NCBI RefSeq assembly: GCF_008364555.1
Contig: NZ_VTUC01000038.1
Location: forward strand, 273,170-337,169
Direction: 5' to 3'
Source of the DNA: Enterobacter vonholyi
Lineage (GTDB): Bacteria > Pseudomonadota > Gammaproteobacteria > Enterobacterales > Enterobacteriaceae
DNA length: 64,000 nucleotides
The notes beneath the pieces are model-generated. The model did no database searches. It had not been told where the DNA came from and saw only the letters and a program-made list of their open reading frames with translations. A program made the position numbers and the translations under genes. How positions within the stretch are numbered: position 1 is the stretch's first letter; each line of letters starts with the position of its first letter. Shown here piece after piece: positions 1 to 9,547 of the stretch.

Positions 1-56
1 GAGGGGTATTCTTTGATGAGCTGGTTAGTGGCAGGGTTTACTGTCTGATAAGCCAT
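1..56 (-). CDS. Aldehyde dehydrogenase (succinate-semialdehyde type), N-terminal fragment
   Basis: Only the first 18 codons lie in the window; the gene runs off the left edge. The reverse strand reads MAYQTVNPATNQLIKEYP, which is typical of the start of NAD(P)-dependent succinate-semialdehyde/aldehyde dehydrogenases (an NPATG-like segment near the N-terminus). A clear ribosome binding site (AAGGAGA) precedes the ATG at the right spacing. It is divergent from the AraC regulator that starts at 208, so that regulator could control it. Substrate cannot be judged from this fragment. Confidence 0.6.
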   Translation of the reverse strand, partial: MAYQTVNPATNQLIKEYP

Positions 57-207
57 GTCGAATCTCCTTGTTTTACCGCTTAGGGTATTAAGGGTAGTCA
101 ACATGACTGGCCGTGGGCGTAAAGTTGGGTATATCCGGAAGGTTCTTAATGAAGCGCTGCCAGACGGTTCGCTGACGTGGTATAAAAAACGTCCAGAAGG
201 AGTACTT

Positions 208-951
208 ATGACCGATACCCGACACATCCGGCAGACTTTTCACCGCGCCTCAGGCCTTGAGCTGCGCAGCACGTGGCGGAGCACGCAGGCGTATAAACGC
301 CATAGTCACCCTCAGCTCTCTATCGGCGCGATTATGGAAGGCCAGACCTGCTGCGTGTGCCATGACAGAGAATACATCCTTAACCCCGGGGACCTCATTG
401 TGATCCCGGCCTCTGCGCCGCACAGCTGCAACCCCGTCGCCGGGCAACCGCGCAGCTACCATATGCTCTATATCGACACCGATCTTCCTCTGGCGCTCCA
501 GGTGATTCGCGACCCTACGCTCTTTAAGCGCTACCTTGATATTGTTGAGACGATGTCGCCTGCATCCGTGGATACGCTGCTTTCAGCCCTTCCCCGATGC
601 GAGGAAAACGCAGATGCGCTTCGCTCAACCAGCCAGCACGTGCGGCAGGCGTTTCTTGCCGACCTGGCCGCACCGCCTTCCCTCGATGAACTTGCCCAGC
701 GATTCTCGCTGCGCAAGGAGACGCTGATCCGCACCTTCCGGCAGGATACAGGCCTGACGCCGGGCAGCTTCCTCAACATCTCCCGCGTGGAGTTCGCCAA
801 AGCGCGGCTACGTGCCGGGGACGACATCGCCGACGTTGGCTACCAGAGCGGCTTTACCGATCAGAGCCATTTTCATAAGATCTTCGTCAGCTATACCGCC
901 GCCACGCCGCGCCAGTACGCTACGGGCCGATCAATATCCGACAATAAATAG
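208..951 (+). CDS. AraC-family transcriptional regulator
   Basis: A 247-residue regulator with an N-terminal cupin-type ligand-binding half (His-rich segment HSHPQLS and the turn NPGDLIVIPASAPHSC, about residues 33-75) and a C-terminal double helix-turn-helix (about 155-240) with the family signature around DVGYQSGFTDQSHFHKIF. The frame is open further upstream to 55, but the ATG at 208 is chosen because a strong AAGGAG site sits 6-7 bases before it and family members start there. It is followed 48 bases later by a LysE-type exporter on the same strand, so a regulator-exporter pair is plausible. The inducer is unknown. Confidence 0.88.
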   Translation: MTDTRHIRQTFHRASGLELRSTWRSTQAYKRHSHPQLSIGAIMEGQTCCVCHDREYILNPGDLIVIPASAPHSCNPVAGQPRSYHMLYIDTDLPLALQVIRDPTLFKRYLDIVETMSPASVDTLLSALPRCEENADALRSTSQHVRQAFLADLAAPPSLDELAQRFSLRKETLIRTFRQDTGLTPGSFLNISRVEFAKARLRAGDDIADVGYQSGFTDQSHFHKIFVSYTAATPRQYATGRSISDNK

Positions 952-999
952 CGTTTGCAGCGCCGTAGTCTGACCGCAGATTTTTAAACTGAGGTTGCT

Positions 1000-1653
1000 A
1001 TGGAACTGTTCTTCCCTTCCGCTTTTCTCGCCCTGGCGCTGGCGCACTTTGTCGCCCTGCTAAGCCCGGGCCCGGATTTCTTCCTGCTGGTGGGCTACGC
1101 CGCGCGCTATCGGCTGCGCGGCAGCGCCGGAGTGTGCGTCGGTATCGCCGCGGGCAACGGGCTGTATATCTTACTGGTGATTATCGGCTGGAGCGCGCTG
1201 CGCCAGTTTACGTGGCTGTTTACGCTTATCGAGCTTTGCGGGGCGCTGTACCTGCTGTGGATAGGCTCGCATCTGGTGCGCAGCCAACCGCAGGCACTGG
1301 CGCTGAATGAAACCCGACAGCATCGCCCCTCTCTGCGTAAGCAGATCCTGCTGGGGCTCGGCTCGGCGCTGTTAAACCCGAAGAACGCGCTGTTCTATCT
1401 GGCGCTGATGACGGCCTTGCTGGGTCCGGACGTCACGCTGCTTCAGCAGGCAACGTGCGGCGTCTGGATGGTGATGGTGGTGCTGGCATGGGATCTGGCG
1501 CTGGTGTCCCTGATGGGATTATCGTCAGTTCAACAGAAGCTCAGCCGTTCGCTGTGGTGGATTGAGCGCACGGCGGGGGCAGTGCTGATGGGGTTTGGCG
1601 GGTGGGTGCTGTGGCGGTTTTTGCACTTTCCCCCCGCTTACCTCTATCCTTAA
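1000..1653 (+). CDS. LysE/RhtB-family amino-acid exporter
   Basis: A 217-residue inner-membrane protein with about six hydrophobic segments. The SPGPDFFLLV stretch near residue 22 is the conserved signature of the LysE/RhtB family, which exports amino acids or their derivatives. Length fits the family. The predicted substrate cannot be derived from sequence. It follows the AraC regulator directly and may share its transcript; yjiN begins only three bases after its stop codon. Confidence 0.88.
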   Translation: MELFFPSAFLALALAHFVALLSPGPDFFLLVGYAARYRLRGSAGVCVGIAAGNGLYILLVIIGWSALRQFTWLFTLIELCGALYLLWIGSHLVRSQPQALALNETRQHRPSLRKQILLGLGSALLNPKNALFYLALMTALLGPDVTLLQQATCGVWMVMVVLAWDLALVSLMGLSSVQQKLSRSLWWIERTAGAVLMGFGGWVLWRFLHFPPAYLYP

Positions 1654-1656
1654 CCC

Positions 1657-2928
1657 ATGGAAAAAATAGCTGAACTCAAACGCGCCAAGCTGCTGGCGCT
1701 GTCGCTGCTGCTGGTTGCCGCCGCGGCCTTTATCACCACCCTGTTCCTACCGCAGACCTTCTGGGTGCGCGGCGTCAAGGCCATTGCCGAGGCGGCAATG
1801 GTCGGCGCGCTGGCTGACTGGTTTGCGGTGGTTGCGCTGTTCCGCCGGGTGCCCATTCCGTTTATCTCGCGCCATACGGCGATTATCCCGCGCAATAAAG
1901 ACCGGATCGGCGACAATCTCGGCCAGTTTGTGCAGGAGAAGTTTCTGGATACCCAGTCGCTGGTGGCGTTGATCCGTCGCTATGAACCTGCGCAGATGAT
2001 CGGCGCCTGGTTCAGCAAGCCCGACAACGCTCAGCGCGTCGGGCTGCACTTGATGCAGGTGATGAGCGGTTTTCTCGAACTGACCGACGACGGGCGCATT
2101 CAGCGCCTGCTCAAACGCGCTGTGCATAAGGCCATTGATAAGGTCGATTTCACTGAAACCAGCGCCGTGATGCTGGAGAGCATGACCAAAAACAACCGCC
2201 ATCAGGTGCTGCTCGACGCCATCATCAATCGCCTGATTACCCTGATTCAGCGGGAGAGCACGCGGGAGTTTATCTCTGACCAGATAGTCCACTGGCTGAA
2301 GACCGAACACCCGCGCAAGGCGATGGTGCTGCCCACCGAGTGGCTGGGCGATCAGAGCGCGGAGATGGTGTCGAACGCGGTGAACACGCTGCTGGACGAT
2401 ATCAGCCACGACCGCACGCACCAGATCCGTCAGGCGTTCGACCGCGCCACGCTGAAGCTTATCGACAACCTGAAAAACGATCCGGAGATGGCGGCAAAAG
2501 CCGACAACATCAAGCACTACCTGAAAAACGACGAGGCGTTTAACCGCTATCTGGGCGAGATGTGGGCCGATCTGCGCCAGTGGCTGAAGGCAGATATGCA
2601 GAGTGAAGATTCGCGCGTGAAGCAGCGCATCGCCAACGCCGGGCTGTGGTTTGGCGAAACGCTGTCTAACGACGCGAGCCTGCGGGCATCGCTGAACGAG
2701 CATCTGGAGCAGGCCGCGCACCGCCTCGCGCCGGACTTCGCGGCGTTTCTGACCCGCCACATCAGCGACACGGTGAAAAGCTGGGACGCCAAAGACATGT
2801 CACGCCAGATTGAGCTGAACATTGGCAAGGATCTGCAGTTTATCCGCGTCAACGGAACCCTGGTGGGCGGGACGATTGGCCTGATCCTGTTTTTACTCTC
2901 GCAGCTGCCTGCCGTGCTGGGGCATTAA
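1657..2928 (+). CDS. yjiN: DUF445 inner-membrane protein YjiN
   Basis: A 423-residue protein closely resembling E. coli YjiN through its whole length, including the conserved block [19 protein letters not shown] (about residues 43-61) and the C-terminal membrane helix around [18 protein letters not shown]-terminal and C-terminal hydrophobic segments flank a long, mostly helical soluble region, the standard DUF445 layout. Biochemical function is not known to me. It starts three bases after the LysE gene, so the two are probably cotranscribed. It converges with the DUF2955 gene, whose stop lies inside the last bases of this gene. Confidence 0.92.
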   Translation: MEKIAELKRAKLLALSLLLVAAAAFITTLFLPQTFWVRGVKAIAEAAMVGALADWFAVVALFRRVPIPFISRHTAIIPRNKDRIGDNLGQFVQEKFLDTQSLVALIRRYEPAQMIGAWFSKPDNAQRVGLHLMQVMSGFLELTDDGRIQRLLKRAVHKAIDKVDFTETSAVMLESMTKNNRHQVLLDAIINRLITLIQRESTREFISDQIVHWLKTEHPRKAMVLPTEWLGDQSAEMVSNAVNTLLDDISHDRTHQIRQAFDRATLKLIDNLKNDPEMAAKADNIKHYLKNDEAFNRYLGEMWADLRQWLKADMQSEDSRVKQRIANAGLWFGETLSNDASLRASLNEHLEQAAHRLAPDFAAFLTRHISDTVKSWDAKDMSRQIELNIGKDLQFIRVNGTLVGGTIGLILFLLSQLPAVLGH

Positions 2929-4001
2929 TCCGTTTTTGGCGGCGCGATGACGTAGCGGGTCGCCTCGAAGCGGTTCAGGATCAGGTGCACCAGAAAGACC
3001 ATCGTCAGCGTCGCCACCAGCGAAAAGGTGACAGAGGTGATGCGGTACAGATCGCTGAACACCAGGTCAGTGTCGGGGTGCATGTTCTGCCCGAACATAA
3101 TGCCGATGGTGGTGATGCTGGAAAAGCCCACGCCCGCCCCCACCTTTTCCATCACGTGGAGTCGCGCGCCAAACGCCAGGCCGAGGCCAATCAGCGGCAT
3201 CATCAGCAGCATATGGCTGCTGTGATCGTAGAGTATTAGCTGCACCACCAGAATGTAGAGACAGCCCAGCACCACGCCGACCACGCGCCAGATCGAGCTC
3301 ATCACCGAACCTCGGTAGTGCATCGGGAACAGGATCAAAATCCCCGCCATCAGCGCCGAAAGCGAATCGCTTAAGTCGCTAATCTGAAAAACCACAAAAA
3401 TCAGCGTCGCGACGGTACCGGAGAGCAGCGACTCGTGGCGCACGCGGGCGTCGTCTTTCTCAATCAGCGGCGGCGGCTTGCGGGGCTCCACGTCCGGCAG
3501 CAGATAGTTCATCAGCGCGCTCAGGCACACCGCCATCACGCTGGCTTCGATGTTGGAGAACAAAAGCGTGTGCCAGTTGGTGGTGGGGTAGCTCATAAAG
3601 TTGAGCATCACGCTCTGGCACACCACGCCCATTGAGCCAAACAGGAACAGCGGCCCCTTGCTCATAAAGCGAAAACGCATCACGTACAGGGCAAAGACCA
3701 CCAGCGTCATGATGACCGGCCATTGCGACAGGTAGCCGATGATAATCACCATTTCGACGCAGTTGAGCGATGCGCTGAAGATAAACTGCTTTGCCACGTG
3801 GCGATTAAACACCGGTACCAGCGACAGCAGCATGATCGGATAGACCACGAAAAACACGCCGTAGCTGGTGTTGTAAAAGCTGGAGATGCTGAGCGCAATC
3901 ATCCCGGCAAAAACGATGCGCAGTGTCTGCCGGAAATCGTTTGCCGTATAGACGATGTTGCCGTGCGGGGTAAATACCCGCGCCAGGGTACTAATAGACA
4001 T
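2925..4001 (-). CDS. DUF2955 membrane protein, efflux partner of HlyD-type adaptor
   Basis: A 358-residue polytopic membrane protein with two clusters of transmembrane helices (about residues 25-170 and 190-345) separated by a short cytoplasmic segment. This is the half-FUSC/AaeB-like architecture of DUF2955 proteins, which usually sit beside an HlyD-type membrane-fusion protein. Its start overlaps the end of the HlyD gene by 11 bases, and that gene overlaps a MarR regulator, giving a three-gene efflux operon. The likely role is export of aromatic or amphipathic compounds across the inner membrane; the substrate is inferred, not shown. Confidence 0.82.
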   Translation of the reverse strand: MSISTLARVFTPHGNIVYTANDFRQTLRIVFAGMIALSISSFYNTSYGVFFVVYPIMLLSLVPVFNRHVAKQFIFSASLNCVEMVIIIGYLSQWPVIMTLVVFALYVMRFRFMSKGPLFLFGSMGVVCQSVMLNFMSYPTTNWHTLLFSNIEASVMAVCLSALMNYLLPDVEPRKPPPLIEKDDARVRHESLLSGTVATLIFVVFQISDLSDSLSALMAGILILFPMHYRGSVMSSIWRVVGVVLGCLYILVVQLILYDHSSHMLLMMPLIGLGLAFGARLHVMEKVGAGVGFSSITTIGIMFGQNMHPDTDLVFSDLYRITSVTFSLVATLTMVFLVHLILNRFEATRYVIAPPKTD

Positions 4002-5055
4002 AGTGAAGCAGGCTCACCAGGTGGATCTGCATCCCGGAGAAAAAGCGCGCAAACGGCCCTTCGCTATTGTAGAGCTGCACGGTCGCGCGGGCGCCGGTCG
4101 GCAGATGCTTCGGCAGCGGCTCGTCCAGCGTCACGTGAATGCGCATGCGCTGGGCGTCGCGCACCCAGCGGTTGGAGGTTTCCGGCTCGGAAAGCTGGCC
4201 GTTAACGGCCTCCTGCCCCGCCAGGATCCCCGCGTCGCTGCTGGTGACGTGGGCGCGGAAAACGTGTCCCGGGAAGGCGTCAAACACCACGGCCGCATCG
4301 GTGCCCTGATGGGTATGGCGCAGGCTTTTTTCACGGAAATCGGCCACGATATCGGTCTGGTTGTTCACCAGCGCCAGCGCGGCGGAACCGGATGAGGCGT
4401 AGAAGCCAGGGCTCAGCTGCAAATTACTGACCGTGCCGTCCGCCAGGGCATAGACCTTCGTCCAGCCGAGGTTCAGCTCAGCTTCATCCAGCGCGTTGCG
4501 GTATTTTTGCAGCGTCACGTTGCGGTGTTCTTCGCGCTCACCACGCTGGATGCGCAGGTTCCGGATGTTGGCCTGAATCGTGCTGACGGACTGCTCGCTG
4601 CTCTGCCAGGTCGTGCGAACCTTATCCAGATCCGCCTGCGAGACGTTCTGCAGCGTGCTCAGCTTCTGGTAGCGGTCGAAGGTCACTTTGTCGTTACGCG
4701 CGGTCAGCACGGCGGTTTTCAGGCTGGCCTGCGCGGCGGCGATCTGCGCGTCCAGCTGTTCATTGGACAGGCGTGCCTGCTCGAGCGCGATTTGCGCCGC
4801 TTCCACCTTATTGCGAAACGGCGTGTCGTCGAGCTCAAACAGCAGATCGCCTTTCTTCACCTGGCTGTTGTTGTGGACATGTACCGCCGCCACGTAGCCG
4901 GAGACGCGCGGAGACACCGGCGTCACCACGCGCATTACGGTGGAGTCCGGTGTCAGCGGGATCCAGATATCCGCGACGATAAAGTAGACAAACATCAGCA
5001 GGAAAGAGGCAATACTCACCCTTACCCAGCGGGCAAACTTTTGTTCAGGGGTCAT
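3991..5055 (-). CDS. HlyD-family periplasmic adaptor (membrane-fusion) protein
   Basis: A 354-residue protein with one N-terminal membrane helix (about residues 14-31), a lipoyl-like half-motif (SPRVSGYVAAVHVHNNSQVKKGD), a long alpha-helical hairpin (about 85-200) and a C-terminal beta-barrel region. This is the EmrA/AaeA type of adaptor that links an inner-membrane pump to the outer membrane. Its ATG overlaps the stop of the MarR gene by one base (TAATG), and its end overlaps the DUF2955 gene, so the three are translationally coupled. Confidence 0.9.
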   Translation of the reverse strand: MTPEQKFARWVRVSIASFLLMFVYFIVADIWIPLTPDSTVMRVVTPVSPRVSGYVAAVHVHNNSQVKKGDLLFELDDTPFRNKVEAAQIALEQARLSNEQLDAQIAAAQASLKTAVLTARNDKVTFDRYQKLSTLQNVSQADLDKVRTTWQSSEQSVSTIQANIRNLRIQRGEREEHRNVTLQKYRNALDEAELNLGWTKVYALADGTVSNLQLSPGFYASSGSAALALVNNQTDIVADFREKSLRHTHQGTDAAVVFDAFPGHVFRAHVTSSDAGILAGQEAVNGQLSEPETSNRWVRDAQRMRIHVTLDEPLPKHLPTGARATVQLYNSEGPFARFFSGMQIHLVSLLHYVY

Positions 5056-5525
5056 TATTTTTCGGTCTTGTTATCTTCTTCGCGGATTGTCCGCAAATTG
5101 CAGGCGATTTGATTCAACGTGGCGCTGAAAATGTCGAGATGTTCCGGCGCGATGTTTTGCGATACGCGCGCCTGATACGTCTCAATCACCTGAGTGAGCC
5201 TTTTTAATATGGCTTTTCCCTCAGGCGTCAGCGTCAGAAGCCGGATGCGCTTGTCATAAGGCGATGTGGTGCGCAGCAGGTAACCCTGTTTTTCCAGCTG
5301 TGTCAGGGTGCGCATCAGCGGCGGCAGTTCAATGCCCTGCACCTCCGCAAGCTCACTCATTGAGACGTTATCCCCGAGCTGATGAAGCTGCATCATCACC
5401 GTCCAGCTCGACTGGGTTAAACCGGTATCGAGAATGGCGTCGTCGATGACGGCACGCCACTGGCGCACGATCATCGCCATCCGCATGCCCATCGGCCTTC
5501 GACAGAACAGTTCTTCTTCTCTCAT
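5055..5525 (-). CDS. MarR-family transcriptional regulator
   Basis: A 156-residue winged-helix regulator: dimerisation helices at both ends and an HTH around SMSELAEVQGIELPPLMRTL with the wing segment DKRIRLLTLTPEG. The reading frame extends to 5543, but the ATG at 5525 (MREEELF) is preferred because AGAGG lies at a suitable distance upstream. It is the first gene of the HlyD-DUF2955 efflux operon and probably represses it, the usual MarR arrangement. The ligand is unknown. Confidence 0.88.
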   Translation of the reverse strand: MREEELFCRRPMGMRMAMIVRQWRAVIDDAILDTGLTQSSWTVMMQLHQLGDNVSMSELAEVQGIELPPLMRTLTQLEKQGYLLRTTSPYDKRIRLLTLTPEGKAILKRLTQVIETYQARVSQNIAPEHLDIFSATLNQIACNLRTIREEDNKTEK

Positions 5526-5637
5526 GGGGAAACCTCTCGTCACACGCGGTCAAGATAATAGTTATCAGGGTAAGTATCAAGAAACGAGAGGCAAAAGCGC
5601 AGGAATTGCGAAAGGTGTTACTGGAGGCGATGTACGC

Positions 5638-5673
5638 GTAGGCCCGGTAAGCGCAGCGCCACCGGGCGTTTTT
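5638..5673. repeat. REP-like palindromic element
   Basis: A GTAGGCCCGGTAAGCG-type palindrome with arms GCCCGGT/ACCGGGC followed by GTTTTT, in the intergenic space between the MarR and ArsR genes. Related copies occur at 11508, 33571 and 47324. In this place it could also stop transcription. Confidence 0.6.
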
Positions 5674-6367
5674 AGCGGCTAAAAAGCCTCTTTAAAGCGG
5701 CCTTCCCCGACGCCGTCACCACCACCTCCCGATACCCCGCCACCCGCTGGATCCAGCCTTTGCTTTCCATGTGGATGAGCAGCGCAGCGCCCGCCTCACC
5801 GCCAAGATGAAACCGTCGCTCGCTCCAGTCCAGGCAGGCGCAGCAGGCCTTCCGGCGGGGATGCGCGCTTAACGGAATACCGAGCGCCAGGAACTGCTCC
5901 CGGCCATAGAGGGTCAATGCGGAACCGTCAGCCTCCAGCCAGCCTTCCGCCTGCATGAAATCATAGATCTGCACCGCCACGGCGCCTGCGAGATGGTCGT
6001 AGCAGGTCCGGGCTTCACGCATGGCTTTCGGCGCGCTGGTTTCCGGCGGGGTAATGCGGCCCCACGAAAGCCCCATCATCTGTTCCACCAGCGCCGCCAC
6101 GTCGTGCCCGGCAAGACGATAATAGCGATGCCGCCCTTGCGACAGACAGATTATTAGCTGCCCTTCAACCAGCCGGGCAAGATGCCCGCTGGCGGTCGAC
6201 GGGGCGACGTCTGCCGCGGCGCTCAGTTCGGTAGCGGTCCACGCCCGTCCGTCCATTAGCGCACAGAGCATCTTCACGCGCGACGGATCGGCCATGGCAG
6301 CCGCCACCGCGGCAATCGCCTTTTCCAGCATCGCGCTGTTGTCAGGAGGTAAACTCGTCTTAAGCAT
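5672..6367 (-). CDS. ArsR-like helix-turn-helix regulator
   Basis: A 231-residue protein whose N-terminal third is a classic ArsR winged helix (ADPSRVKMLCALMDGRAWTA, then the recognition helix DVAPSTASGHLARLVEGQL and the wing GRHRYYRL). The C-terminal half carries CCACLDWSERRFHLGG, a conserved Cys pair seen in this longer ArsR subgroup. The frame is open to 6412, but the ATG at 6367 is preferred since it follows the upstream ACT gene's stop within a few bases. It lies in a minus-strand cluster with the ACT-domain and monooxygenase genes and may regulate them. The effector is unknown. Confidence 0.82.
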   Translation of the reverse strand: MLKTSLPPDNSAMLEKAIAAVAAAMADPSRVKMLCALMDGRAWTATELSAAADVAPSTASGHLARLVEGQLIICLSQGRHRYYRLAGHDVAALVEQMMGLSWGRITPPETSAPKAMREARTCYDHLAGAVAVQIYDFMQAEGWLEADGSALTLYGREQFLALGIPLSAHPRRKACCACLDWSERRFHLGGEAGAALLIHMESKGWIQRVAGYREVVVTASGKAALKRLFSR

Positions 6368-6743
6368 GGGCCGCCCAGGGTTCGGTGATCTCAGCGGCCA
6401 GCTTATCATCATCCGTCAGCAGAATAAGGTGATTCGCATGGTCGCTGTACTGAGTCAGGATAGACACGCCGCGTGCCGCCAGCGCCGCCGCGATCTCGCC
6501 CAACTCGCCTGGACGCTCCTGCTTAAGCTTTCTGATCACCGGCTGTCGCACCGCCTGTACGGTAAACCCGGCGTCGAGCAACACGCGTCGCGCTTTTTCC
6601 CCGTCTTCCACCAGGAAATGGGCATGTGTACCAAATACGCCACCGCCCTCCAGCCCCACGTCGTTGCGGCCCAGCAGCTGTCCAAACCGCGCCAGTTCAC
6701 CGGGGGTATCGCGAAAAATGACATGAACGTCATACATCGGCAT
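6360..6743 (-). CDS. ACT-domain (amino-acid-binding-like) protein
   Basis: A 127-residue protein with two ferredoxin-like halves: residues 1-60 (MYDVHVIFRDTPGELARFGQ, the typical ACT opening) and 65-125 (ELGEIAAALAARGVSILTQYS). Such tandem-ACT proteins bind small ligands and are usually regulatory. The start at 6743 (MPMYD) overlaps the end of the monooxygenase gene by 14 bases; 6737 is equally possible. The reading frame further upstream is only a shadow of the monooxygenase gene. The 3' end overlaps the ArsR start, so the three genes look like an operon. Confidence 0.75.
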   Translation of the reverse strand: MPMYDVHVIFRDTPGELARFGQLLGRNDVGLEGGGVFGTHAHFLVEDGEKARRVLLDAGFTVQAVRQPVIRKLKQERPGELGEIAAALAARGVSILTQYSDHANHLILLTDDDKLAAEITEPWAAHA

Positions 6744-7053
6744 GCCCTCCGGTTTCGGAACTGTATTCCCGCACCAGCTGCGCCACCCGGATGCGGTAGT
6801 ACGCAAAAATCGACTCCCGCCCTTCGGCCTGCGCCGCCTGATGAAAGACGTTCTGCTTCCAGCGGCGGACGGCCTCTTCATCCCGCCACCAGGAAAGGGA
6901 CAGGATTTTGCCGTCGGTGGTCAGGCTCTGAAAACGTTCGATATCAATAAAGCCGTCGATGTCCGCCAGCAGCGGCTTAAGCTCTGCGGCAAGCTGAAGA
7001 TAGCGCGCCTGATGGGCAGGCGCGGCTTTAGCTTCAAAAATGACTGCGATCAT
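6730..7053 (-). CDS. Antibiotic biosynthesis monooxygenase (ABM) domain protein
   Basis: A 107-residue single-domain protein beginning MIAVIFEAKAAPAHQARYL, with the internal pattern LSLSWWRDEEAVRRWKQNVFH typical of dimeric alpha-beta-barrel ABM proteins. The ATG at 7053 is chosen because GGAGAGA stands just upstream; the frame continues to 7104 without family similarity. ABM proteins often act on quinones, haem or polyketides, but no substrate can be named here. It is the first gene of a small minus-strand operon with the ACT and ArsR genes. Confidence 0.8.
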   Translation of the reverse strand: MIAVIFEAKAAPAHQARYLQLAAELKPLLADIDGFIDIERFQSLTTDGKILSLSWWRDEEAVRRWKQNVFHQAAQAEGRESIFAYYRIRVAQLVREYSSETGGHADV

Positions 7054-7128
7054 GGGGGTCTCTCCGTGGTGATGTTGAGGAGAGCATGCGGGATGGAAAA
7101 GCACAATGCTTCGGTAAATAGCGAAGTT

Positions 7129-8544
7129 TTAGCCCACAATCGACCTCGGCTCCATAAACGCCCGAATTCCCCACTCGCCCATCTCGCGCCCCAAACCGGA
7201 GTGCTTAAACCCGCCGAACGGCGCTTTCGGTTCATGAGCCAGGGTGTTCACCAGCACGCGACCGGAAACAATCTGCTGCGCCACGCGTCGCGCGCGGTTT
7301 ACATCACCACCCAGCACCATCGCGCTCAGGCCGTAGTCGGTGTCGTTGGCAATGGCGATCGCCTCCGCCTCGTCACGATAGGGGATCACGCACAGCACCG
7401 GACCGAAAATCTCGTCGCGGGCAATCGTCATCCGGTTGTTCACGTCGGCAAACAGCGTCGGACGCACGAACCAGCCGTCCCGCGTGCCTTCCGGCCGTCC
7501 TTCACCGCCCGCCAGCAGGCGTGCCCCCTCTTCGATACCTTTACGGATATAGCCCTGCACCCTCTGCCACTGCTTTTCGCTTACCATGGGGCCGACGTCC
7601 GTCGCGCTATCGCGCGGGTCGCCGGATTTCACCGCCGCCACGGCCTGCGCCAGCGCGGTTTCGATCTCCTCCTTGCGCGCCTGCGGCACCAGAATGCGCG
7701 TTCCGGCCACGCACGCCTGCCCGCTGTTCATAAACCCGGCCTGGATCACCAGCGGGATCGCCTGCGCGAGATCCACATCATCCAGCAGGATCGTCGGCGA
7801 TTTACCGCCTAACTCCAGCGTCACGCGCTTAAAGCTTTCCGCCGCGTTACGCAGGATCGCCTTGCCGGTATTCGTGGAGCCAGTGAACGAGATTTTCGCC
7901 ACGTCCGGATGGCGGCTAAGGGTTTCGCCCACCGTCTCGCCGCGTCCGGTGACGATATTAAATACCCCTGGCGGTAATTCAGCATCGCGCAGCGCTTCAG
8001 TGACAATCTGCGTTTGCAGGGCGCTCATTTCGCTCGGCTTGATCACCGCCGTGCAGCCCGCAGCCAGCGCGGCCGCCAGTTTGCCGCAGATAAAGCCCGC
8101 GTCGCTGTTCCACGGCGTGATAAGCCCGGCCACCCCAAGCGGCGTCATCTGCACCGTCGCTGCACCTGCGGGGGTGACAAACTCAAACGCCTCCAGCGCC
8201 TCGATGGCCTGAGCAATCACCTCCGCCGGATAGCTGGCCATCCACGCCGATCGCGAGGCGGGCGCGCCGTACTCTTCAATGACCGCTTCCAGCAGATCGT
8301 CGTGGCGAGCGGCCACGGCGGCGTGCATACGTTTTAGGGCTGCGATGCGTTCCTGCTTTGTGGTTTGCGACCACGCCGGAAACGCCGCTTTTGCCGCCGC
8401 AATGGCGCGCTCAGCGTCAATCTCATCCGCCAGGCGAACCTGACCCATAACCTGCGCCGTCGCCGGGTTGTACAAGTTAAAACGTTCGGTACCGTGCGGG
8501 GTAACAAACTCGCCGTTAATAAAGATCTGTTCGATGGTGTGCAT
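7129..8544 (-). CDS. NAD(P)-dependent aldehyde dehydrogenase
   Basis: A 471-residue enzyme of the aldehyde dehydrogenase superfamily, close to the usual length. It has the catalytic glutamate E244 in VTLELGGKSP and the catalytic cysteine C278 in GFMNSGQACVAG, plus the nucleotide-binding GSTNTGKAI region (about 222-230). It oxidises an aldehyde to the acid; the natural substrate is not evident. It is divergent from the LysR regulator that starts at 8645, with 100 bases between them, so control by that regulator is likely. Confidence 0.92.
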   Translation of the reverse strand: MHTIEQIFINGEFVTPHGTERFNLYNPATAQVMGQVRLADEIDAERAIAAAKAAFPAWSQTTKQERIAALKRMHAAVAARHDDLLEAVIEEYGAPASRSAWMASYPAEVIAQAIEALEAFEFVTPAGAATVQMTPLGVAGLITPWNSDAGFICGKLAAALAAGCTAVIKPSEMSALQTQIVTEALRDAELPPGVFNIVTGRGETVGETLSRHPDVAKISFTGSTNTGKAILRNAAESFKRVTLELGGKSPTILLDDVDLAQAIPLVIQAGFMNSGQACVAGTRILVPQARKEEIETALAQAVAAVKSGDPRDSATDVGPMVSEKQWQRVQGYIRKGIEEGARLLAGGEGRPEGTRDGWFVRPTLFADVNNRMTIARDEIFGPVLCVIPYRDEAEAIAIANDTDYGLSAMVLGGDVNRARRVAQQIVSGRVLVNTLAHEPKAPFGGFKHSGLGREMGEWGIRAFMEPRSIVG

Positions 8545-8644
8545 ATAAACCTCCTCAGGCTTTGTGAGCCCAGTCTGTCACGACTTCTCCGTTGCGATAA
8601 TCCACGCTATGCTGCAAGGGTTGTTTCGATTTTCAGGATAATCT

Positions 8645-9547
8645 ATGCATCGTTCAGGTCTGACAGAGCTGGAAGTAGTGATGGCGGTGGTGCGGCGCGG
8701 CAGTTTTCGCGGTGCGGCGCAGGAGCTGGGGATGTCCGCCACGGCGGTAAGTAATGCCGTCGCCGGGCTGGAGAGCCGCCTTGAGACGCGACTTTTCAAC
8801 CGCACCACCCGCAGCGTGGCCCTCACCGACGCCGGGCAACGGTACGTGGCGCGTATCGGCCCTGCCCTGCAGGAGATCCGTCTCGCCAGCGAGGAGATCC
8901 ACAGCGAAACAGGGGAACCCGCCGGAACGCTACGGCTGAACGTGCCGAACCATATCGGCACGCTTTTTCTGGACCAGCTGCTGATCGACTTCATGATCCG
9001 CTACCCGAAGATGCGCGTAGAGACCGTCAGCGAAGCGCGAATGATCGACATCGTCGCGGAAGGCTATGATGCGGGGATCCGCCTCGAAGAGTCCGTCCCG
9101 CAGGACATGATCGCCGTACCGCTGACCGGTGAGATCCGCCAGCTCGTCACCGCCACGCCGGCCTATTTCGCCCGTCACGGCATACCCGAAACGCCGGACG
9201 ATCTGCTTTCACACCAGGGGATCGGCATGCGCATGGCCCACGGCGGGATCTACCGCTGGGAGCTGGCGCGTCGGGGGGAAACGTACGCCCTTGCCGTGCC
9301 GCCGCGCTTTGCGACGTCCGATCTTTTTGCCTCGATCCGCGCCGTGAAAGCAGGATTAGGGGTGGGATTTTTGCCGGAACTCTATATTCAGGACGAGCTG
9401 AAAAGCGGGGAACTGGTGAGCGTCCTGAACGACTGGGCGCAGCCGTTTGCCGGGCTGCGCCTGTACTACCCCGGCCATCGCCACGTCCCGCCGGGACTGC
9501 GGACTCTGGTGGCGATGATCCGCGAGCGCGGAATTATTCCAGGTTAG
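8645..9547 (+). CDS. LysR-family transcriptional regulator
   Basis: A 300-residue regulator with an N-terminal winged HTH (residues 5-62; GSFRGAAQELGMSATAVSNA) and a periplasmic-binding-like effector domain (about 90-295). It faces the aldehyde dehydrogenase gene across a 100-base promoter region, the standard LysR arrangement for controlling a neighbour. Its 3' end overlaps the converging AhpD-like gene by 14 bases. Confidence 0.9.
   Translation: MHRSGLTELEVVMAVVRRGSFRGAAQELGMSATAVSNAVAGLESRLETRLFNRTTRSVALTDAGQRYVARIGPALQEIRLASEEIHSETGEPAGTLRLNVPNHIGTLFLDQLLIDFMIRYPKMRVETVSEARMIDIVAEGYDAGIRLEESVPQDMIAVPLTGEIRQLVTATPAYFARHGIPETPDDLLSHQGIGMRMAHGGIYRWELARRGETYALAVPPRFATSDLFASIRAVKAGLGVGFLPELYIQDELKSGELVSVLNDWAQPFAGLRLYYPGHRHVPPGLRTLVAMIRERGIIPG

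Noticed and set aside
1747..2760. 337-codon frame opposite yjiN
   Set aside because: yjiN is well conserved on the other strand; the antisense frame has low-complexity His/Arg content.
5638..5673. CRISPR-like repeats from the scattered GTAGGCC elements
   Set aside because: The copies are single, far apart and palindromic, as expected for REP sequences.
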